A stretch of DNA of 9,556 bases. Source: Microcaldota archaeon (lineage in GTDB: Archaea; Micrarchaeota; Micrarchaeia; Anstonellales; Bilamarchaeaceae). This document shows positions 1 through 5,407 of the stretch, in pieces; the stretch's first letter is position 1, and every line of letters begins with the position of its first letter. The notes below the pieces were generated by a model. That model ran no database searches and was not told the origin of the DNA. It worked only from the letters and a program-made list of their open reading frames with translations. The stretch spans positions 1 through 9,556 of the forward strand of contig JACPAS010000002.1 of the NCBI GenBank assembly GCA_016180665.1, written 5' to 3'. The position numbers and the translations under genes were made by a program.

Positions 1-1221
1 AGCTACAGTTATACTGCTTTTGCAAAAGGTTTAGCTAATTTTGATTTCATTCTTGAAAAAGGAGAAGCTAAAGAAATGGCAAATGTTAGAACTCCTGGTT
101 ATCCGCTATTTTTAGGAATAATGTATTTCTTCGGATTAACGGATGGATTAATATCTATCGTGCAGGTTTTGTTAGAAGGAGTTTCTATTTATTTGATGTA
201 TTTGCTTGCAAAAACAATCTTTAAAGAGGAGAAGGTTGCTTTAGTTGCTGCTTTTCTCTATGCAATTTCACCAATGTTTATTTCATTCTCATTCAAACTA
301 GTTTCAGAATCTTTCTTTGCATTTGTCCTGTTGTTCGCAAATTTATTATTTTTCCGCTATTTGATCGAGAGGAAAGAGAAAAATTTAATCTATGCTGCTC
401 TGGTTTTTGGATTCCTAATAATGGTTAGGCCAATAACCATTGGATTTCCGATTGTTTATGCATTGGTTTTATTATGGCAGAAAAAGCCAATTAAAGAAGT
501 TGGCATGTTTTTGATATTTTCCTACATTTTTACTGGTTTTTGGATTCTGCGTAATTTCTATGTTTTGAATGAGTTAACATTCAGTAGTATAAGCACGATT
601 AGTTATGTTTGCTGGACTGGGCCAGTTATAGTGACTGACAAAGATGCGGACGTAAGCAAATGGAAAAATGAAATTGAAGAATTCGGACTGGATTTCCCGG
701 ATAAATGCGCTGCGAAATTAAACAAGAGTAATATGCAACGGGCACAAAAGGTCTATAATGAGCTTATTTCTGCTTACCCAGATATTTATCTAAAAAGTAA
801 TCTTAAATCGGCCGTATTGCTATTTTCACCCCAGACTCCAAATTACGTTCTAGAATCATTTGGAATGGAAACTCCGCATTTAGCTTATGTGATCTTCCAA
901 AAAGGATTAGATCCAAACGCAGTATTTAATGAGATTTCTAAAAGTGGTCTTTATTTTGTTTTATTGGTAGTTTTTATAATTTATCAGATTTTTGTTTATT
1001 TATCCTCGGCTAGAGCAATTTTAGCAAAGCAAAAAACTGATCAGGTTTTGTTAGCTCTACTAGTTGTAATAATCCTATATTTGATAGTTGTTCATGGTCC
1101 GCAATTATTATTCTCAGGATATCGGTATAGAATTCCAATAGAGCCTTTTATTATTTTATTTGCGGCAAGGGGAGTATTTTATTTAGTTGAAGATTTAAGG
1201 AAACGAGGTATTCTAAAATGA
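1..1221 (+). CDS. PMT_2/GT39-like membrane glycosyltransferase, 5' partial
   Basis: A polytopic membrane protein, probably a GT-C glycosyltransferase that moves a sugar from a polyprenyl-phosphate carrier on the outer face of the membrane. The frame is open to the left edge: 25 codons precede the first ATG (base 76) without a stop, and they read like the end of the first large extracytoplasmic loop. That loop is followed by RTPGYPLFL (from base 88), a hallmark of PMT_2/ArnT-like proteins. The ATG is therefore internal, and the first membrane segment with its catalytic acidic residue lies outside the window. Hydrophobic segments follow, then a soluble loop (about bases 620-900), two or three more membrane segments, and the usual C-terminal YRYRIPIEPF-type signature. 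The stop overlaps the next start as ATGA, so the two are very likely cotranscribed. Donor and acceptor cannot be read from the sequence. Confidence 0.85.
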   Translation, partial: SYSYTAFAKGLANFDFILEKGEAKEMANVRTPGYPLFLGIMYFFGLTDGLISIVQVLLEGVSIYLMYLLAKTIFKEEKVALVAAFLYAISPMFISFSFKLVSESFFAFVLLFANLLFFRYLIERKEKNLIYAALVFGFLIMVRPITIGFPIVYALVLLWQKKPIKEVGMFLIFSYIFTGFWILRNFYVLNELTFSSISTISYVCWTGPVIVTDKDADVSKWKNEIEEFGLDFPDKCAAKLNKSNMQRAQKVYNELISAYPDIYLKSNLKSAVLLFSPQTPNYVLESFGMETPHLAYVIFQKGLDPNAVFNEISKSGLYFVLLVVFIIYQIFVYLSSARAILAKQKTDQVLLALLVVIILYLIVVHGPQLLFSGYRYRIPIEPFIILFAARGVFYLVEDLRKRGILK

Positions 1222-2330
1222 AAATTGTCCATGTCGTTCATTTATTCCACCCTGCAACTGGAGGAATTGAAACACACGTATTCCATTTGGGAAAAGAATT
1301 TGTGAAAAATGGACATGAGGTCGTAGTTCTCACTACAAAAATTAATGAGGCGCCAGCCCAAGAAGAGCTTGAAGGAATTAAAATCAAGCGATTCTGGTCG
1401 CTGAATTTACCATTTGTCTCTTCTGTTAATTTTTCCCCGGGTTTATTTTTTGAATTGCTTAGACAGAATACTGACGTTTATTGCTCCCATGGATACGGCT
1501 CATTAATGCCCTTCTTCACTTCAATTACTGCCTTTCTAAAAGGAAAACCGTTTATTTTTACTTTGCATGGATACCCTAGACTTACGGGAATCTTAGGTCT
1601 CTTTCAACTCCTATACAAAACTTTTGCAGCCTCAGTTTTCCTGAGAATTGTAAAAAGAGTTATCATCGTATCTAAAAAATCTGAAGAAGTTATTGCCAAG
1701 GAGGTCAGTCCAGATAAAATAGTTTATGTTCCGAATGGAGTAGAATATTTTGAAGGTGGAATTAAACCATTTACTGAAGCCGATTCAATTAGCTATATTG
1801 GAAGATTGGATGAATACAAAGGAATTGATGTTTTAATCAGGGCGTTTGCGATAGTAAGGACAAAAAATAAAGATATAAAATTGAAAATAATTGGGAAAGA
1901 CGAAGGAATGAAGGAAAAACTTCAGAATGCTGCGGAGAGTTTGAAAGTTGATGCTGAATTTTTAGAAGTCCCTTACTCAGAAGTAAAAGAAGCTTATGAA
2001 AACTCTAAAGCAATAGTTCTTCCAAGCAAATATGAAGGCTTTAGTATGGTCTGGTTGGAGTCGGTAAATTATGAACGACCGATTTTTAGTACGCTTGTTG
2101 GAGATGCTGAATTATTTTTTGAAAATGTTTACGGGAAAGATGCTGAATTATTTTTGTTCAGGAATGAGAATGAGCTGGCTGAAAAACTGAATTGCTTTTT
2201 GGAGAATGAGGAACGGTTCGCGTTAATAGTTAAGAATGCTAAAGAAAAGCTTGGAAAGGATTATAGTTGGGAAGAGATTGCTAAAAGAACGCTAGATATT
2301 TACTATACCAAAACAATTAAGTCCCGCTAA
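1218..2330 (+). CDS. GT4 family glycosyltransferase (GT-B fold)
   Basis: A 370-residue cytosolic or membrane-associated glycosyltransferase that should transfer a sugar from a nucleotide donor with retention. The N-terminal domain opens with a strand and the glycine loop HPATGGIETH (residues 11-20), and TLHGYP lies at 115-120. The C-terminal domain starts near PNGV (172-175) and IGRLDEYKGIDVLI (194-207). The donor-site EX7E motif is intact as EGFSMVWLE (E273, E281). Length is normal for the family. The ATG overlaps the preceding stop (ATGA), and GAGGT at 1205-1209, eight bases upstream, is a good ribosome binding site. Just after the EX7E motif there is an in-frame 36-base repeat giving DAELFF and DAELFL, see the separate entry. 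Specificity is unknown; context suggests assembly of a lipid-linked glycan. Confidence 0.9.
   Translation: MKIVHVVHLFHPATGGIETHVFHLGKEFVKNGHEVVVLTTKINEAPAQEELEGIKIKRFWSLNLPFVSSVNFSPGLFFELLRQNTDVYCSHGYGSLMPFFTSITAFLKGKPFIFTLHGYPRLTGILGLFQLLYKTFAASVFLRIVKRVIIVSKKSEEVIAKEVSPDKIVYVPNGVEYFEGGIKPFTEADSISYIGRLDEYKGIDVLIRAFAIVRTKNKDIKLKIIGKDEGMKEKLQNAAESLKVDAEFLEVPYSEVKEAYENSKAIVLPSKYEGFSMVWLESVNYERPIFSTLVGDAELFFENVYGKDAELFLFRNENELAEKLNCFLENEERFALIVKNAKEKLGKDYSWEEIAKRTLDIYYTKTIKSR
2102..2155 (+). repeat. 18-bp direct repeat, 36-base period, inside the GT4 gene
   Basis: The 18 bases starting AGATGCTGAATT occur at 2102-2119 and exactly again at 2138-2155. The offset is 36 bases, or 12 codons, so the frame is kept and both copies encode DAELF. 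This may be a relic of a small in-frame tandem duplication or chance in AT-rich sequence. The part between and after the copies has diverged. Confidence 0.7.
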
Positions 2331-2373
2331 TAAATCGGTTAGGGGCCATATCTGGAGAGAACTTTATTTGAAT

Positions 2374-2380
2374 AAAAAAA
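2374..2380 (-). terminator. Possible T-tract terminator of the leftward operon
   Basis: Seven T residues on the minus strand, about 150 bases past the stop of the flippase-like gene and beyond the hairpin cluster. Archaeal polymerases often end at T-runs, so this could end the four-gene minus-strand operon. It is a weak call because T7 is not rare in sequence this AT-rich. No comparable T-run was seen for the plus-strand operon ending at 2330. Confidence 0.3.
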
Positions 2381-2417
2381 CTAATCGAGGCAGATGCTTG
2401 TGTAGTCCTAACGAATT

Positions 2418-2496
2418 AACACCCTGAGAAAAGAATTTTCTCAATCGGTGTTCAACCACCGAATAGGTGTTGAACAGCCAGAAAACGCACGTTTTC
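2418..2496. other. Cluster of competing hairpins in the convergent gap
   Basis: The 202-base gap 2331-2532 lies between two converging operons and I see no credible gene in it. It holds: a perfect 8-bp hairpin, TGAGAAAA (2425-2432) with TTTTCTCA (2436-2443), loop GAA; a 6-bp hairpin, TCGGTG (2445-2450) with CACCGA (2457-2462); an 11-bp stem with one bulged C, TGTTCAA-C-CACC (2449-2460) with GGTGTTGAACA (2466-2476), loop GAATA; and a 6-bp hairpin, GAAAAC (2481-2486) with GTTTTC (2491-2496). The second and third use the same bases and exclude each other. AACACC at 2418-2423 can also pair with GGTGTT at 2447-2452 or 2466-2471. Possible roles are a bidirectional 3'-end or processing region, or a structured RNA. 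The pairings are visible; function is not. Confidence 0.5.
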
Positions 2497-2532
2497 ATGA
2501 ACATGCAAGATTTAGTTGGAATTTTGTATAGT

Positions 2533-3558
2533 TTAATTCTCCTGTGCCCTATTCTCCACATCTTCTAAATCCCTAAACAACTTCCCAATTCCCCCATCTT
2601 TTATGTATTCAAAAATCGTCGGAATACCACTGGCATCAATTAAAATCATAACAAGCCTTGTCAAAATACCGAATGCAAGTGCAACTTCTGGTTTTATGCC
2701 AAATAATGCAAGCAATCCAACAAAAGCAGCTTCTGAAGTTCCACCTCCTGCCAGGGTCGGAATCGGAAGAAAATGCAAAACAGTTATTGCACCCTGTAAA
2801 ATCATCATAAAACCAATCATGTAAAGATCATTTGAGAAAAGACTAATGCCAACTGCCTTAGCCAAGAGGAACCATTCCACACCTTTAACAACCCAAGAAG
2901 TAATTGTAATGCCAACTATTTCCCATTTTATTTCTAGAAGTGATTTGGAATTTTTCTGCATCATGTGAAATAAATAAAATGCCTTTCTGCCTACTGCGAT
3001 TTTCTTAATAAAAGCAAATTTCTCAAGTAAAGGCGGATAGACCAAAAGGAGGCCAAAAAATAAAATTGCAGAGAACATAATTAATATTGAAACTGCAATT
3101 AGGAACCCGTCCATATCAGCAACACCAAGCACTGAAACCATAAGTAAAGTCAGTATTGCAACTGAACTGATCTTTATAGTAAAGTCAAATAGTTGTGGAC
3201 CAAAAATTGAAAGAATAGTTTTATCTATTGGCAAATTAAATCTTGAAGAAAGGGAAAATGCAGTAAAGAAATAACCGCTTCTGGCAGGAGTAAAGTCTGA
3301 TGCAAGCATACCTGCAAAATTGGACTTTAGAATTTCCGGTATTTGAAGTTTGATTCCAAGTTTTTCCAAAACTACTTTAATCCTAAAAGACATTATTAGG
3401 TTGATTAGAACATATGCAATTAATGCTAGAATAATAAGTGGAATATTCGCATAGGATAGAACACCTAATACTTTGCCAATATCTAGAAAATAAAAAATTA
3501 AAATAAAGATTATAATTGACCCAACAATATTCAATAAGTATTTTGTTCTTGAATCCAT
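2533..3558 (-). CDS. UPF0104 / flippase-like integral membrane protein
   Basis: A 341-residue polytopic protein of the lysylphosphatidylglycerol-synthase membrane-domain family (UPF0104). Members often sit beside glycosyltransferases, and the halophilic archaeal protein AglR has been linked to dolichol-phosphate-sugar flipping; that role is by analogy here. Hydrophobic segments are visible at about 9-26, 36-58, 125-146, 150-175, 212-236, 246-266 and 294-315. Two family signatures stand out: DFTPARSG (88-95) in the first half and PTLAGGGTSEAA (267-278), matching the usual PTPGGxGxxEAA pattern, in the second. The C-terminus is short, charged and probably cytosolic. The gene is last in its operon, 12 bases after the GT4 stop, with AGAGG just upstream of the ATG. 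Possible job: moving the lipid-linked sugar made by the upstream GT2 enzyme. No soluble catalytic domain is fused to it. Confidence 0.85.
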   Translation of the reverse strand: MDSRTKYLLNIVGSIIIFILIFYFLDIGKVLGVLSYANIPLIILALIAYVLINLIMSFRIKVVLEKLGIKLQIPEILKSNFAGMLASDFTPARSGYFFTAFSLSSRFNLPIDKTILSIFGPQLFDFTIKISSVAILTLLMVSVLGVADMDGFLIAVSILIMFSAILFFGLLLVYPPLLEKFAFIKKIAVGRKAFYLFHMMQKNSKSLLEIKWEIVGITITSWVVKGVEWFLLAKAVGISLFSNDLYMIGFMMILQGAITVLHFLPIPTLAGGGTSEAAFVGLLALFGIKPEVALAFGILTRLVMILIDASGIPTIFEYIKDGGIGKLFRDLEDVENRAQEN

Positions 3559-3570
3559 CTGCCTCTAACC

Positions 3571-4620
3571 TCAAAAAATTTCTAAAAAATTTCTTTTTAT
3601 TTGATCGTTCATATCTGATTTTGAACAGTTTGAAACAAGCTTTTGATACAGCTTTTTGTCACTATAGATTTTAATTAATGCTTCTGCAAGATTTTCTGCA
3701 TTGTTAGGGGTAAAAAGCAATCCGTTTACTTCATCTTTTACCTGTTCGTTTAAACCAGGGAGATCAGATGCAATAACTGGTTTATTTAGGGAAAATGCTG
3801 CACTAACAACTCCAGATGGAGTAGGAAGTGTATATGGAACACAGATGACACGTGCATCTTGGATTAATGCCGCAAATTGAGAATCGTCTAACCACTGATC
3901 ATAGAAAATTACTCCATCCAGCAGGTATTTTGATGCACCACGACCAGCAACTACTAAAGTTAGTTCGGGAATTTTTTGTTTGGCCAATTTGAATGCTTCT
4001 AACATAACTTCTCCGCCTTTATATTCTTCGGAAATTCGGCCAATAAAAAGTATATAATTCTTTTTATCGAAAATTTGAGCTGGTTGGACTTTTTTGTAAT
4101 AGTCAAGATTAGGATGTGGGATAAGATAAATTTTTTTAGAAGGCGAATTCTTCTTTATCTCCTCTTCATAATATTTTGAAAGTACGATTACTTCTGTGCT
4201 TGTCCTAACGATTGCACTTTGAATATAAGAGATTATTTTTTCCCTGAATGACTTTTTATTGTAATAGCCGTGAACAGTACAAATTTTTCTTGCTTTTCCT
4301 CCAAATAAAAATACTGGAAAAATAAATGGACTGAACATTGGCGCGTAGATTATATCCGGCTTGAACGAACGAATTTTTAAAATTAAATTAATTATTGAAA
4401 ATGGAAGTGTAATTATATCTAAGTACGAACCAATAGTATTAACTAAAGTCATTGGTAACCCTAATTGTTTGAACTCTTCAAGATGGTGCATGTTTGCCGA
4501 TAGGAATAGGTGCGTTTTGATGGATTTTTCTTCTTTGAGAATCTCTGCCATGTGGAGAGAATACAAATCTCCACCACCCTTCCTACTTGGATATAAAAAA
4601 GCGACTTTAGTTTGATTCAT
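3571..4620 (-). CDS. GT4-like glycosyltransferase with degenerate EX7E
   Basis: A GT-B fold glycosyltransferase of 349 residues from the ATG at 4620. An in-frame GTG at 4629 directly follows the GT2 stop and would add three residues; I prefer the ATG because it gives MNQTKVAFLYPS, the usual short lead to the first strand, with GAGTG upstream. Visible parts are the glycine-rich loop SRKGGGDLYS (12-21), TVHG (115-118), the interdomain region at PHPN (168-171), and IGRISEEYKGG (193-203) opening the donor-binding domain. At the site of the EX7E motif the protein reads PTPSGVVSAAFSLNKPVIAS, and both glutamates are missing (Pro and Ala in their places). An SGV..A...KPVIA pattern occurs in some GT4 branches as far as I recall, so activity is still plausible. 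It lies tightly between the GT2 and flippase-like genes, consistent with translational coupling. Confidence 0.87.
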   Translation of the reverse strand: MNQTKVAFLYPSRKGGGDLYSLHMAEILKEEKSIKTHLFLSANMHHLEEFKQLGLPMTLVNTIGSYLDIITLPFSIINLILKIRSFKPDIIYAPMFSPFIFPVFLFGGKARKICTVHGYYNKKSFREKIISYIQSAIVRTSTEVIVLSKYYEEEIKKNSPSKKIYLIPHPNLDYYKKVQPAQIFDKKNYILFIGRISEEYKGGEVMLEAFKLAKQKIPELTLVVAGRGASKYLLDGVIFYDQWLDDSQFAALIQDARVICVPYTLPTPSGVVSAAFSLNKPVIASDLPGLNEQVKDEVNGLLFTPNNAENLAEALIKIYSDKKLYQKLVSNCSKSDMNDQIKRNFLEIF

Positions 4621-4629
4621 AGGCAACAC

Positions 4630-5307
4630 TCAGAAAATATTTGAGAAAACTGTCCAAACATACCTCCAGCCTTCTTTCATAATGCTTATTCCGCTGCTTC
4701 CATGCTTACGCTCTAATTCCATAGACGGAATTTCTGAGATCTTACCACCAGCTTTCAGAAGCTTCATTACTTCTTCGGTTTCTATTTCAAACCTGTCGCT
4801 CTTTAGATTTAATTTTTTTAGACTTTCGACCTTCACTGCTCTAAAGCCATTTTGAGTATCAGTTATGCGGGAATTAAACCTTGTATTTATTATCTGATTA
4901 ATGCATAAAGTGAAAAATGTTCGGAAAAAACTTTCTATAGACCCATCATAAAGCTCAAGACTTCCACCTTTCAGTCTAGAAGCAATAACCAAATCTGCAT
5001 TTTTAGAAATTAATTCATTAGCTAATGGCTTTATGTCCTCTATTAAATGGGAGCCATCAGCATCGAAAAAAACAGAGTATGAAGTTTTTACATGATAAAG
5101 TGACTCTCTAATAGCTGCGCCCTTGCCAAATCCAGAATCAATGAAATAAGGGATTTGATTTTCTTCGCAAACTCTTTTTGTATTGTCGGAAGACCTTTTT
5201 GCAATTGGAACTAGAACCTCATATCCCAGTTCTAAGCAACGCTCGTATAAAGCTCGGATAGTTTTTTCCTCATTGAAACATGGGATAACCACGGTAACAT
5301 CATCCAT
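4630..5307 (-). CDS. GT2 glycosyltransferase, polyprenyl-phosphate sugar synthase-like
   Basis: A 225-residue GT-A enzyme resembling dolichyl-phosphate mannose/glucose synthases, which load one sugar from a nucleotide donor onto a polyprenyl phosphate at the cytosolic face. Motifs in order: VVIPCFNEEKTI (6-17), GKGAAIRESL (61-70), the metal-binding DAD (82-84) in FFDADGSH, DTQNGFRAV (150-158), FEIETE (173-178) and KHGSSGIS (201-208). There is no C-terminal membrane segment, so the lipid substrate must be met peripherally. One oddity: the usual VDDGS after the second strand is replaced by PIAKRS (34-39) before SDNT, so the acidic pair that normally contacts the nucleotide is absent. The ATG at 5307 has GGTG six bases upstream; a second ATG at 5303 is out of frame. 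A 92-base leader separates it from the upstream gene, unlike the other junctions here. The stop abuts the next gene. Confidence 0.88.
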   Translation of the reverse strand: MDDVTVVIPCFNEEKTIRALYERCLELGYEVLVPIAKRSSDNTKRVCEENQIPYFIDSGFGKGAAIRESLYHVKTSYSVFFDADGSHLIEDIKPLANELISKNADLVIASRLKGGSLELYDGSIESFFRTFFTLCINQIINTRFNSRITDTQNGFRAVKVESLKKLNLKSDRFEIETEEVMKLLKAGGKISEIPSMELERKHGSSGISIMKEGWRYVWTVFSNIF

Positions 5308-5317
5308 TTTTTACACC
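5302..5317 (-). repeat. 16-bp direct repeat, copy at the GT2 start
   Basis: On the minus strand GGTGTAAAAAATGGAT, exactly the same as 5402-5417. This copy supplies the GT2 ribosome binding site, start codon and second codon. Read in the frame of the upstream membrane-protein gene it would give GVKNG followed by TGA, the same ending that gene has in the other copy. Confidence 0.9.
5314..5317 (-). promoter_or_regulatory. GGTG ribosome binding site of the GT2 gene
   Basis: On the minus strand the sequence reads GAAGGTGTAAAAAATGG. GGTG is six bases before the ATG at 5307 and supports that start. It lies six bases after the last base of the 9-bp inverted-repeat stem, so folding of that stem could affect ribosome access. 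An identical GGTG-ATG arrangement is repeated 100 bases upstream. Confidence 0.65.
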
Positions 5318-5323
5318 TTCACA

Positions 5324-5381
5324 AGCCTTTTGTTATCATGAGTATTTTCTTAGCAAAAGGCTGGTGCTTATCCAAAATACT
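5324..5381 (-). promoter_or_regulatory. Interlocked inverted repeats, possible H-type pseudoknot leader
   Basis: Two perfect inverted repeats overlap in ABA'B' order. In minus-strand (RNA) order: AGTATTTT (5381-5374), 11 bases, AGCCTTTTG (5362-5354), 5 bases, AAAATACT (5348-5341), 8 bases, CAAAAGGCT (5332-5324). The 9-bp stem can extend past one C-T mismatch by CAC/GTG (5366-5364 with 5322-5320). Both stems together form an H-type pseudoknot; singly they form alternative hairpins. The GT2 ribosome binding site follows by six bases. This could be a translational switch, a processing or attenuation element, or a protein-binding site. I do not recognise a known riboswitch class. Confidence 0.5.
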
Positions 5382-5407
5382 GTTTTCTTATGAAACCCTT
5401 TATCCAT
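5336..5407 (-). other. Possible 23-residue upstream ORF in the GT2 leader
   Basis: An ATG within the upstream repeat copy has the same GGTG and spacing as the GT2 start, and opens a 23-codon frame (MDKGFHKK... ending LLLRKYS) that stops with TGA TAA, 28 bases before the GT2 ATG. It overlaps the membrane-protein stop by eight bases and runs through three of the four arms of the inverted repeats. It may be translated by coupling, as a leader peptide, or be only a by-product of the duplicated start. It resembles no protein known to me. Confidence 0.25.

Noticed and set aside
2445..2462. T-arm-like TTCAA loop that might signal a tRNA
   Set aside because: The loop is six or eight bases rather than seven, and no acceptor, D or anticodon arms can be drawn around it on either strand.
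2364..2561. 65-codon minus-strand frame in the convergent gap
   Set aside because: It overlaps the end of the flippase-like gene, has no ribosome binding site, and passes through the hairpin cluster; its composition is not protein-like (MWRIGHRRIKLYKIP...).
2603..4615. Open frames at 2603-2824 (+), 3383-3574 (-) and 4361-4615 (+)
   Set aside because: They are shadows of the flippase-like and GT4 genes, which have clear family motifs in the other frame.
4621..4629. GTG start for the GT4-like gene
   Set aside because: It is possible by stop-start coupling but the ATG at 4620 gives the usual N-terminus and has GAGTG upstream; the difference is three residues.
5318..5401. MITE or IS remnant between the 16-bp repeats
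   Set aside because: The ends of the segment are not inverted repeats of each other; the inverted repeats are internal and interlocked. No transposase fragment is visible.
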